Part shown: piece by piece, positions 1-10,896 of the stretch
How the letters are laid out: every line of letters starts with the position of its first letter
How positions within the stretch are numbered: position 1 is the stretch's first letter
DNA from: Reticulitermes speratus
Taxonomy: Eukaryota > Arthropoda > Insecta > Blattodea > Rhinotermitidae
Assembly (NCBI GenBank): GCA_021186555.1
Contig: JAJKFL010000005.1
Location: 19,718,635 to 19,782,634 of the forward strand
Reading direction: 5' to 3'
Length of the DNA stretch: 64,000 nucleotides
Translations under genes and position numbers: made by a program
The notes under the pieces: generated by a model
Databases searched by the model: none
The model's input: only the letters and a program-made list of their open reading frames with translations
What the model was told of the DNA's origin: nothing

Positions 1-430
1 CGTTCACCTGGCCAATAAATTCCCCGCCTTTTAAGAAATCCGAACGTTCATTACCGTCTTTACAAGAGCCCGCTGTTGGAACCTATCCTGAGGCAAATAA
101 ATCCAATCTAGAATCTCATTTCTATAAGATCCATTACAATATTAACTTCCCACTTACCTATGTGTTTCTTAGGCGTTCTGTTCCCTTCAAGGTTTCCGAC
201 AAAATCTCTTTGTGTGTATTCGTTACTCTTTTATGTGCTCGCTCTGATAATGTGTGACAAAGAATACAAGCTAAAAATGCCCTCATTATGCAGCTTTTTC
301 AATTCTCCTTTAATGATCTCTCTTTTGGTAGAAATATTCTTCTGGCTGCTTTGTGTTAAAAACAACTTTACTTTATCTTGTTTCGTTAAGAAAAGAGAAA
401 ACTTTACAGCCATACAAGATACTCTGTAAT
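1..430 (-). pseudogene. Decayed non-LTR retrotransposon (RTE-like) reverse transcriptase C-terminus
   Basis: On the minus strand the frames give, in order, a KLHNEG..SLYSLSHIIRA stretch (about 300-235), then HKEILSETLKGTERLRNT, a W..NIVMDL stretch, and finally KGGEFIGQ near the window edge. This matches the order of the C-terminal tail and 3' region of a LINE I know from cockroach and termite genomes: KLHNEELxxLYSSPNIIR, GHVARMGE, RRRWEDNIKMDL, KCGEFLD. Several frame changes and stops show that it is dead. The 3' end runs off the window at base 1. The family assignment comes from memory of recurrent motifs. RTE-like is my best guess for the clade. Confidence 0.6.
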
Positions 431-1782
431 TTAACTTTTAACGACGCTATCTTATATATGTTTATTCCGATTTACTTTTCTCTCACAATCATTTATTAAG
501 CCTTACGTTCACAAATTTTTACTTCCCCCGAATCTTAGTACAATCGTCGATCGGAAAATAACATTATAATGCATCTGTCTTAAGGACTTTGCTACGAATT
601 CCCTTGAAGTAATATAATCATTGTAGGTTTTTAGTTAAGTAATTACATGTCATGTAAGCTTATTTTCTGGCGAATCCTCATATTCATCTTATTAATTTTT
701 ATTCTTCCTTTTCTACTTCTGGAAGCTTTGAACTTAAATTTAGTTATTTAATTAATTTACACTAACGACTCTCTATTACTCTTTAGCTTTTCTCGATTTA
801 TTTTGGAGATGGATGTATTATGAGACTGTTTGAAGTTATGAGAACACTTAGCTGCTTTTTGCGCCAACTACTGATTTCCATTACCTTATTCTCTGCCCTT
901 TACTTTGTGTGAAAAACGGAACTTACTAAATGACACAACATGTAAATACAAAGTGCCTTCACACTGCCACTCGTTTGTTCAATCATAATTACCCGGGGCT
1001 GTAAGTTTGTACGCGTTTTAGGTTTCTGGCTCGATCTTTCCTTTGTACGGAAAGTTTACAGCTGTATGAACTGCCTAGTTACACCGCACTCTACGCATTT
1101 ACATTTCCATGTGCAAGGTTTAAAATGTACTCTTGTTTTCAGTTTAATTATTTTATAATGTAAGTTGTCAAAATTGGTACACTTAGTTATAAATAAAATG
1201 TGATATGTTTACCCTGTCATTCGTACCTTTGTGTCGTAACTTCAAACAATAAAAATCAATAAGACCGTCAAAATAATTTGAATTGCAATTTCCTGTATGT
1301 CAGTGATTTTAATCATTTGTGAAGCATAAGTTTCTACGCCATATTATCTTGTTCAGAGTTAAATACTGTTACAAAACAATATTAAGTGAAATGTCTGTCT
1401 CTTTGATAGGCAGCTAATGAGGCGAAAGTAAGGTTTTTACTTATAACTTCAGATTAGTGACATGATGTTCAAAGGTGTATTTTATTACTGCCTGAACATT
1501 TTTAAATACAAAAAACAAAAGTACAAAACGGTAAAGCCTGTACCTAAAACGAGATATTTCCCCATTTACCGCTCAGTAAAATTCGATCCTGCCCTGTATG
1601 CATTACACAAAGCAACGTAACCGGTTTCAGAAACCCAGTCATATTTCAACTCTTCCTACAATACTGCACTTCAAAATAACATGCAACACAGAACATTTAG
1701 ATGACACCACCTGTCTCAAGTCATATGATTTGGGCCCAGCCCTAGCAAAGGCTCTCATGTACATAAGTGCAACATGTTTGCA
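431..1782. other. AT-rich non-coding sequence, nothing recognised
   Basis: I see no coding potential, tandem repeat or tRNA-like head here. The stretch is AT-rich with short A and T runs and stops in every frame. It is likely intron or intergenic sequence upstream of the dpr exon. Confidence 0.5.
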
Positions 1783-2055
1783 GGGCCATGCCATGGCTCA
1801 GGCGGTTAGTTGCCGGCCTCTCACCGCGGAGGCCCGGTTTCGATCCCGGGTCAGTCCATGTGAGATTTGTGATGGACAAAGTTGCACTGGGACAGGTTTT
1901 TCCCCGAATACTTAGGTTTTCCCCTGTCCATTTCATTTCACCGGTGCTCCATTACAAGGAAAAACAAAAAAACACCAATCATCCTCATCATAGGGTTGCA
2001 CAATAAGCCTTAAGACTGCGGTGCGTCCGTAGCATCTGCTGCGGAGCCCTTAAAA
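1783..2055 (+). mobile_element. SINE-A copy, tRNA-derived, nearly full length
   Basis: The copy begins with a tRNA-like head: an A-box-like ATGGCTCAGGCGGTTAG and a B-box-like GGTTTCGATCCCGGG. The body follows (GTGAGATTTGTGATGGACAAAG, TGCTCCATTAC), then a short A-rich stretch, then the 3' part GGGTTGCACAATAAGCCTTAAG and TGCGGTGCGTCCGTAGC. The same sequence in the same order recurs at 12655 and, truncated, at 14663. A-box, B-box and multiple copies define a Pol III SINE. The small open frames inside (for example 1767-2006) are SINE artefacts. Confidence 0.85.
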
Positions 2056-2674
2056 AAGTCTGCAACGGTTACTCCAAGGATAAACTGAAACTTTTCATAG
2101 CCAGTTTTCCTCTTCAGAGACTTCACATCAAAATACAAAAGAATGAGCCACACTAATAAAATATAAACAACGGCCTGAAGAGGGCAATTCAGGCTGTGAA
2201 GTAGGCGCCAACCCCGTGTGTCTCTTAAGGGCTGACATTGGGTGGATAGCAATTCAGCTAGTCGTCGTCCATTACTTCGTTACTTTCAAACGTTGAGACA
2301 TCTCCTGCGACAAATCTGTGTGAATTTTCATCAACGTCTGCTTCTCGTCTTAGGCGGAGTATTCTGTCAGGACCTTGTTGTAAATAAGTAGGCTACATCT
2401 CCTGAGGTACGATTTGCAAACATCAAATTTACATCATGAAGGCAGAAGCGTAAATTGTTAACTGCCAATTTTTATAAACAGTAGCTCGATAACTGCAAAA
2501 TAAAAGCATAAAGCTATTTAATACATCATGTGAAAATATGTCGAAGTTCAAATATTCGGGAAGACACTAGTAAATCAAAATTGATGAGGGGATGAGGTAA
2601 CAGGGGACTGGAGGTAATTGTGTAGTGAGGAGCTTTATGGTGTTTAACCCTCACCAAATAGTTTTCGTGTGATG
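2056..2674. other. Unassigned non-coding stretch
   Basis: No repeat or gene was recognised. Short open frames here have no familiar motif. Confidence 0.4.
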
Positions 2675-2950
2675 AAATCAAGGAGGTTGTGTTTGGCGGG
2701 ACATGTGGCACGTATGGGGGAGGAAAGATATCTCTGAGCCTTTTGACGTGGAAGCCTTGAGGAAAGAAATCAGTTTTAAGGCCTAGGCTTAAATGGGAAG
2801 GTGACATCAAATCGGGCCTTAAAGACATAAAATGTGAAATAGTGGGCTAGATTCGTCTGGTTCGGAATGTGTACCCGTGGCGGGTTCTCGTAAACACAAA
2901 AATGAATTTTCCGTTTCAATGCAGTGAGGGAGGGGGGATTTCTTGTCTGG
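2675..2950 (+). pseudogene. LINE 3'-terminal fragment (same RTE-like family), plus strand
   Basis: The plus strand shows GGGACATGTGGCACGTATGG, encoding GHVARMGEE. Downstream come a degenerate ALRKEISF-like part, an LKWEGDIKSGLKDI-like part and LDSSGSECVPVAGSRKHKNEFSVS. The order and spacing match the fragment at 57485 and the minus-strand copies elsewhere. Stops and frameshifts interrupt it throughout. It is one of only two copies on the plus strand. Confidence 0.6.
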
Positions 2951-4225
2951 CTGAGGTCCTGTTAGTTTATCAAGTAACATCTCCTGCACGAAGTTATTTC
3001 GTTAGTTTCCTTAACAGATGCCTGCACACGTAAAGTAAGTGAACGTCTGCGTTATTTAACACTAACAAATAGTTTACCAAACAGACTTAGGATCTAGTAA
3101 AAGCGATGAGTTCCAGCTGCCAAGACAAATGAGATTTTGTAGGCAACCCGCTTCATGGAAGGAGTCTGGTTCTCTGCTCGTGTTACTCTCTTTGTTTAAG
3201 ATTGTGAAACCATCCATCATGCTCTACGGATCACGTTACACAGTCGTGGTACCTCCTCCTCGTCTGACAAGTAAAGAGGAACAGAATTTTGATATTTCTC
3301 TAACATGAAGCCTGCCGAAGTAATGTAGACTTACATGATGCAATCAGTAAAATAGATCATACGGGTACCATGATTTATGGGTTATATGTTTTCCCGAAGT
3401 ATTTACCCCGGTTTTTGTAAAACAACGTTGCTGTTTGTAACAGCATCACTTATATTCATTATACGCCTGCCGTAAAATTCTGTCTAAAACACCAGATTTC
3501 ATTGTTCTAATTTATTGTTATGGTCACGAGAGGTACATAACATTGGACCCAGTCGTTTTATAACTTCAAGACCCGAACGTGTCAACAGTTGTAATGATGA
3601 TTACAATGTTTGTAACGGCGATTTCTATGAGCGTTTTGTAATGGTTACGTGATTGATACGCTCGTACGCTATTTGATCAACTAACATACTATTTTCTACG
3701 CACACACTAGAATACGTATGACCATTTTATTAAAAACAGACAAAATAATTCAACCCTTTCCGCAACAGGACCATAAGTGTAATTCCAAACCCATATTTCA
3801 TTCTTTGAAACGGGCAAAGACTGAGAGAAATATTGTAATCTCTTCCTCTTGTTGGAGAAGAAAGTCGAAGCTGGCATTCGCTGTCTGTTCAGGCGAGTAA
3901 ATCAATAATCCTCTTGCAACTGCGGGGTTGTGTCTTGGACGCCAGTTGATGTCGATATTTCGATACGACATAATACAGCATACGGACGAAATTATTTGAC
4001 CACGTACTGGATTCGGTGTATAAATACGTCATTTAACTTCTGGGAAGAGTAACAATTCGTTAATTTATAACATACTTCAAATGAGTAAATATTTCAGTTA
4101 GGGTAAAATTTTAAATCTTCGCGAATGTAGAAATTAATATTGTGTATGCGTAAGGTCCTGAGATCTTGTTATCTAGTGGGTATGTACCTACGTTTCGGAA
4201 GAAATTACGACTCTTATCTCTACGT
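2951..4225. other. Unassigned non-coding stretch
   Basis: No gene or repeat family was recognised. A weak, decayed inverted copy of the GAAACGTA-type motif may lie near 4190-4225, but its core is not preserved. Confidence 0.4.
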
Positions 4226-4382
4226 AAGGCCTACTGTAAGAGTTCTGTATAGGGATTGGGGAGGCAGGAGGGGAGAGGGTATGTCTTACGTCATATGACA
4301 TTCACCTTGGAGAATGGTTCGAAACTTTTGTTAGGTTGTACTGCCTCCCCAATCCCTACACAACACTGTTACAGTAGGCCTT
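4226..4382. repeat. Inverted repeat with arms of about 44 bp
   Basis: The left arm (about 4226-4275, AAGGCCTACTGTAAGAG ... GGGATTGGGGAGGCAG) is the reverse complement, with a few mismatches, of the right arm (about 4340-4382, CTGCCTCCCCAATCCC ... CAGTAGGCCTT). The spacer is about 65 bp and G/A-rich. This is compatible with a small foldback element or a MITE remnant. No target-site duplication was identified. Confidence 0.7.
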
Positions 4383-5011
4383 CAGACACCGGATAGATAG
4401 ACGTGTCCATACTCTCTCCACAACCTGTTACACAAGTGTGTTTCGTACTAATTTCGTAAATATAAGAACCACGCGAATCAATAGTGGGATAGAACTACTT
4501 TCTAATAATAGTGAAAATCTGTGGAAATATTTACAATCTTCGATAAACTTAAGTTTTTAAAGTTTTTTTTTTTCAAAAAATTTTACATCCACATAACTTG
4601 TTTAATTCATCTCAATCCCTGTTAATCTTACTACAAGTAATACTATTTTCACAACCTCTAAAATGTCAATACAAGAACGTCCCACTTAAACGCCGTATCT
4701 TCGGGAGAAAGTTCCGCCTTCAAACACGCGAGACCAATATACAACTTAACAATGGGCGTTCTTCGAAGAATAGCCTACGCTTTTACTGATTTTACCGTTT
4801 TAACATTTTAACACTATTACTTATACATCCCTATTTTGATATATTCTTGATCCAGTCTTTTTAAAAAACTTTAAGCCTAGTTATAAAAATTCTATTTCGC
4901 AAGGCCATTCTACCCATATTACTCGTATGTATACCCACATAACAATATGAATTGTGAGGATTCGAGATCTCAGTTCCACGTAAAATGTTTATATGTATCT
5001 TTATTCTTGTG

Positions 5012-5053
5012 TTCAACCTGATGATGGCCTTTTAGGCGAAACATGTAGTTGAA
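5012..5053 (+). ncRNA. Hammerhead-ribozyme-like motif (type I, minimal stem III)
   Basis: Read 5' to 3': TTCAAC (5012-5017) precedes the core CTGATGA (5018-5024). Then come an extra T, a G-C hairpin (5026-5037) and GAAAC (5038-5042). A self-complementary ACATGT (5041-5046) and A17 (5047) follow, then GTTGAA (5048-5053). TTCAAC and GTTGAA form a perfect 6-bp stem I. ACATGT supplies the A15.1-U16.1 pair, and UA fits the NUH rule, so the predicted cut is after 5047. Stem II is weak (GCC/GGC). The one departure from the textbook core is the extra U after A9. From memory, the chrysanthemum chlorotic mottle viroid hammerhead tolerates an extra base at that place. Activity is inference. Confidence 0.55.
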
Positions 5054-5095
5054 AATAATAGAATAGTTGTTGTGTGTTTGTTGAATTTATCGTAA

Positions 5096-5131
5096 TTCTG
5101 GATGGGAGTATACTCCTCTGAAACGTCAGCA
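5096..5131 (+). ncRNA. Decayed hammerhead-like motif
   Basis: CTGGATGG is followed by a GGAGTATACTCC hairpin and then GAAACGTC. This keeps the core - hairpin - GAAAC - ACGTC order about 80 bp downstream of the better copy at 5012, on the same strand. The core has lost a base, and the flanks do not pair well. Confidence 0.3.
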
Positions 5132-5676
5132 ATCAACAAATTATATGCATCACAGGCAAGACCACAACATGGATTTCTTCGTTTATAATGGGAGGCCAAA
5201 CCATGACAGGTGTATAATGGAAATAAAGCGACACACGGATTTTTTAAAGTTATTAATAGAACTTTTTAAAGATTTCATTGGAAATACAGCTTATTGTAAG
5301 TTATATTTAAGTAAGGCAGTCTACAGATCGAAATTTACAAAATATTCGATGGGTATCTTACTTAAGTAATTCATTCTATAGCCTATAGTGCCTAGCCTAC
5401 GGCCTGGACGACCGGAGACATGCAGGAACACAAATTTTGCTGTCCTTTGCCGCATACAGACCGGCTTTGGCCACACAATTCCGCCTATCCAATGGTTACC
5501 GAGGCTATTTCACAGAGGGTAAAGCGGCTAGTACTTGACGCTATCCACTTACCTAGATCTATACCCAATGTTAAGAAAGCCTTGAGATGTACTTCTTCAG
5601 GAAAAGTTACGGCTCATAATGGGCTGTATTGTCTGTGCTTTACTCCTTGAAAATTAGAAACTCCTAAACCAGTGCA
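5132..5676. other. Unassigned stretch with short open frames
   Basis: Small frames at 5145-5369 and 5420-5650 (74 and 76 aa) show no recognisable motif and no splice-site or codon-bias support. The stretch is probably repeat-derived or random. Confidence 0.35.
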
Positions 5677-5932
5677 GCCGATCACAGAGGCCGCGCGGTC
5701 TAAGTAGTGGTCTGCAGCCGCTCGCTTGCTGGGAATGTGGGTTCGAATCCCGCAGGAGGCATGGATGCCTGTCTCTTGCGTGCGTTGTGTGTTGTGGTAG
5801 AGGTGTGTGCGTCGGGCTGATCACTCGTCCGGAGGAGTTCTACCGAGTATGGTGTGTCTAAGTGTGATTCTCAATCCTCGATACTAAGGCAGCCCTCGCC
5901 CACTAGGGGCTGTTGCGCAATGGAAACCAGTG
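5677..5932 (+). mobile_element. SINE-B copy (tRNA-Leu-like head)
   Basis: The head GCCGATCACAGAGGCCGCGC plus GGTCTAAG resembles a tRNA-Leu A-box region. The B-box GGGTTCGAATCCCGC follows, then the body (GGCATGGATGCCTGTCTCTTG ... GAGGAGTTCTACCGAGTATGG) and the tail (TGTGTCTAAGTGTGATTC ... GGGGCTGT). The same order occurs at 45988 and 51935, and on the minus strand at 36204. It is a tRNA-derived SINE, somewhat diverged here. Confidence 0.8.
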
Positions 5933-6988
5933 CAACTTTCTGATACAGATATATAGGCCTACGTCTTCGATATGGACACACAGATCCATATGAGTTGACA
6001 TGGGTTTGTCAGATAGCGTTTAATGAGATAGAAGACAATAAATTTTAACGAATTTGATGTAGGCGGAACTGGTCTGTATGAAAGTATTTATCCCAGTATT
6101 TGTCTGTAGAGATTGAGAAACCTGAGTCAGCTTGCCCCATAACACGAAATTGCTCATATCTGTTGAACGATGAATACGTATGATTGACTGTTAAAGCTTT
6201 TAAAGTTGTGGTTGCAGATAGTTCTTAATCAGGATAGTTGATGAGCTTGGTAACATTCTGAATTCAAATCTAAAACCTTACCATGTACAAGCTTTTTCCA
6301 TGACGATATTTGTTACATGTTTTAAAGCTCAGTATGAAACTAAGAACAGTAATATATAAGCATTTTTAATTTCATAAACTCAAAACGTTTTCTAAAATTT
6401 ATGATAAACTTGTTTCAAACCCTTCGTGTTCAATTCTCGCGTCGTAAATTTTGTTTCATATATGCTCTTCAATTTTGGTTATGCTGCACTTTGTTGGTAG
6501 GAACGTTTCTCTTCGTTGCTGCCTATAGCGCCTTGTACAAACACTGCACCCAACGGTTCTTAAATCATGCAAAGCCCATATGAGCCGAGTTTCCGTATTT
6601 TGTGAGCCGTTCAAGCTTTACATATTAGTATCCTGAGTTACTACACACGATATCACCACCAAAAGCAAACATGGAAAACAGAAATTGCTTTCATAAGTAT
6701 GTAGACAGCTGCAGTAAGTACTATCATAGGGGAACACTCCAGTCGAAAATTGAATTTTTTATGTGCCTGTTGTTACCTTGAATATAATATTATATATATA
6801 TATAATCGAATTTCATAAGCTGACAAAATCCCAGAAGTTTTATTTCTGTTCTGCGAGATACAAGTAAGGTCGAAGACTTGAAGTGTTCTGCGATGTTATG
6901 CGTGTCGACTGAGCGTTACCGTTATATTGATGGATCGTAATGCCTTCATCTTCTGAGTCAAGCAGTTCAGCCTCTCTTCTTTTAACAC
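5933..6988. other. Unassigned AT-rich stretch
   Basis: No gene was found. It contains a short (TA)n run near 6788-6805. Frames are short and featureless. Confidence 0.4.
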
Positions 6989-7036
6989 ATGACGCTGAAG
7001 ATGGAGAAAATAAGATCTCTCGAAACGTCGATAGTC
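6989..7036 (+). ncRNA. Hammerhead-like motif, partly decayed
   Basis: CTGAAGA (6995-7001), then T, a hairpin with GAGA and TCTC sides, and GAAACGTC ending near 7029. Core, hairpin and the palindromic ACGT before the UH position are present. The bases flanking the core do not pair, so stem I is not supported. Nearby, CATCTTCTGAGTCAAGCAG near 6945-6965 resembles the centre of the foldback family at 11309. Confidence 0.35.
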
Positions 7037-9772
7037 TTCACTAGTCGGCAAGGTTTAGCGTCCCAGGAGACTTCAGTCTTCAGCAACCTCTGAGGTAACT
7101 TCAAATTTTACATGAATAAGGCCCTTAATTGGAAGAGGGAGCTGATAATGTTAGGTGGCAGGTGTTAGGTTCAAATAAAGGAGCGATTACCCTCTGTCTT
7201 GTCAAAAATTTTTTGTTGCTTTCTTTGATATTTCCTAGTTAATGCCGGAATAAGCTTTCATTCTCGACTCATTAGACCTTATAATTATGACAGATTTCAC
7301 AAAATTTGCAAAGTTATTTTTACTGTATCGAATCATGAATTATAAATACTTTATCAATTACAAACGGGAGGACCGAATTTTGCCATAAATGAGGAAAAGG
7401 AGAGTCAAGTCTTTTGGGAAAGGACGCTGTGTCCATTAGCAGATACTTATAGAAATTTTGTAAGATTTTTCTGCCTCGATTTTGAGGGTCTAAACTGCAC
7501 TCTTCTTGGAATGTTTAAACTCTGAAATGGAGGCAGCAAACTATTACGAAAGGCCGGTTCCTAGAAAGTAATCGACCCGGTGACATCCTTAGAACTTCAC
7601 TTATCATCACCACCGCTGTGAGAACTTCAAATCTCGCAGACAGAAGAATACATCGTGTCTTTCAGACATGAATTCCGCACTAATGATAGGTGATGAATAA
7701 CATTGGGTTACATCCAGAAATGACGACGACTATGACGATGGTAATGGTGGTGATAGGAGGGTGGCGTGCTGGTGGTGGTACTGGCGGCGACGGCGGTGGC
7801 CGTAGCGGTGGCGCTCATTACAATCGTGGCTACGCCGACAACGGTGGTAACAACACAAACCGTGTGTACGGTAAGGGATTCCTTACCGGTTCTTAAAGAT
7901 GTGTAATTTGACATCTTATTAACAACAGATTTTTTGTAAGACAATTTAATGAGGTATACTGTTGTCGCCGTTAGCGGTGTGTCCTTATTAAACTCACTGC
8001 GTCCGATGCAAAATCTACGTCTCCTTCACACCTTAAACTTCCTACTACAAGGATGGCCGCCATTGGTGAATTAGGATAGATAGAAAGGGTAACAAGTTGG
8101 GGGTGCACGTCTTACTTCACTGATTTTGGAAGCACGATATTTTCTTGGAGGTTTACAAGGGATGCTCTTCAGCAGTTGGTGTTGATGATGTCGAAGACAG
8201 AACACATCACCTACAGGCAAAAAGGAGTTTTTATTATTCATTATGTATCTTATGCACTCACACAAAAGATAAGTATTCTGTCCTCTACGGCGAAATTTTA
8301 TACACACATACATAGAGTATGGAGGATACCGTCCTTTGTCTTCTGCCCAGCACTTTGTCCACCGGACCACTACTGACTGTTACTACTGTCCTCTGTCACA
8401 TCACCTATTTCATGATTCGTAATGACATTTTTGACAAATACGTAGTGGACGTCTGCGATTAGTCATGCAAAGAAAGAAGTCCTGTTGTCTTTGGTTGAAT
8501 AATCCTTCTTAGAGGATGTTACATATTTCTCATTGGTTAAAATTAATTAAAATTTCTGTGGAAATAAAAGGCCCACTCAGATTAAAGCTCAGTAAGTCAC
8601 ATATGACTTTGGTTCAAAGATAAATAGTCGAAAACTTTGTCAAAGCGAAATTTAGGATTGTCCAAACGCAACTGCCAAATGTTCTGGTTTCCTGCAACGA
8701 GTGTCATAAATGTCACGACTGGAGGAAAAAAAAAGCGAAATTTGAGAAATTCAGAGATTTCGTTTCCAACTAGAGTTGAGACACAGCTTCAGTCCGTCTG
8801 TGCTCCCAAATGACCAAATATAAAATTTTAGTATATTTCCCCTTCACATAATAAGGGGTGGTCTGCCTCGAATATGAACCCAATGTTTGGCGAGAGTGTC
8901 CTTGAAAGTGATGCTGGTATAAATTGTAAATATTTACCAGTAATTAAACACTTCACTTAGTTCTGCATTTCACCTAAATTGTCAAGACATAGTTTAGTAA
9001 CTTTGCAACGTCGTCTTCCGTTTTGCTTTTTAATACGTATAAATATTTCATTTCAGAATTTAGATTCATTTGTAACTTAGCTCTTTACCAAATTTCACGT
9101 ATGCGTGTTTAATAGTTTGTTATTTCACGTCACAAACTGAAATGTAACTGCAGATTTTTGTCTTGCCGATTCCATATTTTGAAGAAATATTCTCAACGTA
9201 CTTTAATATTTTTTGAGCGCTTCTTTCCAAATATTGTTTAGAGATCTTACACTAAGTAGTACGAATGTACTGCGACAGCCATGCTGGTGATGTTGGAAGT
9301 GAGGAACTAACGCTGTAATTATTTCTCCTGACATAAAAGCCGTAACGAATATCACGAAAATAGGTTAGTTGATCAACATGTTGTTAGGTTAAAACACTTT
9401 TACTATTCAGACTGAAGAATTTCCTTTGTTCTACCGACACATTTTATGACCATCGGAATATTAGGTCAGTATAGCTTGTCCTTTTTATCTAGACGTCGTT
9501 TGTTATCACTTTGGGATGAAGGACTGCCTGCTGATGCGCGAGGAAGTTCTGCCGTTCTCCTTTCGTGCACTGGCCATGTAAGCCGGATACTAAGGACGCA
9601 TAACCCCCTAACCACCAATCCCTGACTGAAGGCTTGTGGGCATTAACTAGGTATTTCATAACCAATCTTCCGAGACGACATCCCGTTGTATTATCGTAAT
9701 TCAATTATTCCATAAACAATCCAGTCAAATACAAATACTTTTATTGTACAAACAATTCTGTTTTTACAAAAC
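7037..9772. other. Non-coding stretch; GGT/GGC triplet-rich patch at 7724-7860
   Basis: No gene was recognised. Bases 7724-7860 are rich in GGT, GGC and ACG triplets and give Gly-rich (plus) and Thr/Ala-rich (minus) low-complexity frames of under 80 aa. Without an ATG context, splice sites or homologous motifs I treat them as simple sequence. CCACCGCTGTGAGAACTTC near 7609-7630 resembles the right flank of the foldback family at 35755. Confidence 0.35.
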
Positions 9773-9813
9773 TTCGCTACATGTTTCGATAAATAAGGCC
9801 ATCATCAGGCGAA
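9773..9813 (-). ncRNA. Hammerhead-ribozyme-like motif, minus strand
   Basis: On the minus strand TTCGC (9813-9809) precedes the core CTGATGA (9808-9802). Then come T, a decayed hairpin, and GAAACATGTA, followed by GCGAA (9777-9773). TTCGC and GCGAA form a 5-bp stem I. The pairing bases differ from those at 5012 (TTCAAC/GTTGAA), so complementarity is kept while the sequence changes. ACATGT is the palindromic stem III, and H17 is A. Stem II (GGCC...TATC) is damaged. Confidence 0.5.
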
Positions 9814-10681
9814 TCTTTTACAAAAATATACAAAGGAAGGCACATTCAACTTGCTGACTCCTTTGTTTTTAAGAAATTTAAATAGTCATACATTAGAGAA
9901 TAAAATCGGTTTTTTATAATTCAACAGTTTTATCGTTTTAGATAATTGTATGCGTTTCTAATAATTATTCTTTATATAAGAATTTATTATAAGAACTGCA
10001 TCTACCCGAGCAAGAAATGTTTACGATTGACAAAACTTCAGGCCGTGTTACGTATTGTTATACTTTTTAATAACATGACAATATTATGTAAGAGAGAGGC
10101 CACTTTCAATATTATTTCTGCTTTCCTTTGTACATTTTTGTAACAGCGTCGCATGATGTTGCCCGTATTACACGAAAAATTAGCGAATTTTTATTAAACA
10201 GATTTTTGTAATAAAAGTAGCTTTGTTTGGACTTTTTATGGCATAATCGATTTCATAATCAGTGTGATTGTAATAAAGCACAGCTGTATGTACCATACAA
10301 ACATTAAAACTTGAGATGTACATCTATAATTTTCAGTATATGTTTGATTACTATTGAGAAATGAGAAACCTCGGAATATTTTATGTGTTAAACTGACCTA
10401 ATATTAAACTACGCGCCTGTCCTCAGTTGTTAATAGCAAAGTATAGTAGAAAGGGATGATGATAGAAAGCATAAAATGAAATCATAACCAGACTAGTAAT
10501 GGAGAGTAACTATCCATGTATCGGGAGTGTTTCAATTCTGTCAACCACAGCGATATACATCTATCAGTATTTCATGGCATCGCTGCGTTGTATTGCACCC
10601 CAGGCTCATAAGTTCTTTGTTAGCGTCAGTATGTTGTATGAATAGACCCTAATTAACACACTGTGGGGTCTGTTTTCACAG
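9814..10681. other. Non-coding sequence ending in the dpr 3' splice acceptor
   Basis: AT-rich, with no coding sequence recognised. The last bases form a pyrimidine-rich tract and acceptor, TCTGTTTTCACAG, with AG at 10680-10681. This is probably intron. Confidence 0.5.
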
Positions 10682-10896
10682 GATCGTCCTATGTGAGCGG
10701 TGGATATGGCCAGGCAACGGGAGCTGGTTTCAACTCACTGCAGCCTGCAGGGTCCCCAGCGCCACCACCACCGCCGCCGCCTTCAATCGGCCGAAATGAA
10801 CCCTACTTCGACACCTTAACTCCAAGAAATGTCACGGCGTTAGTCGGAAAGTCTGCCTACCTCACCTGTCGGGTGCGAAACCTTGGAAACAAAACC
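10682..10896 (+). CDS. Internal exon of a Dpr-family Ig-superfamily cell-surface protein (dpr-like)
   Basis: This 215-nt exon lies between a good acceptor (TCTGTTTTCACAG) and a consensus donor (GTAAGT at 10897). It begins with the last two bases of a split codon and ends on a complete codon. The translation is a Gly/Ser-rich linker, seven consecutive prolines, then EPYFDTLTPRNVTAL, VGKSAYLTCRV and RNLGNKT. PYFD..TPRNVTALVGK.AYL.CRV.NLGNKT is the hallmark start of the first Ig domain of Dpr proteins. The Cys in LTCRV is the B-strand Cys of the Ig disulphide, and VSWIRHRD would be expected next, in the following exon. Dprs are membrane-anchored and bind DIP Ig proteins in synaptic partner recognition. 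The paralogue cannot be fixed from one exon. The apparent open frame running upstream to 10663 and on past the donor is intron read-through. Confidence 0.9.

Noticed and set aside
1598..2006. Overlapping frames of 79-105 codons
   Set aside because: They are translations of a SINE-A copy; the same peptides appear from the other copies.
7690..7944. Gly-rich and Thr/Ala-rich frames on opposite strands
   Set aside because: Low-complexity triplet-rich DNA with no domain, splice or start support.
10663..10681. Translation start upstream of the Dpr exon
   Set aside because: The codon is GTG inside the polypyrimidine/acceptor region; the family and the AG acceptor show this is an internal exon.
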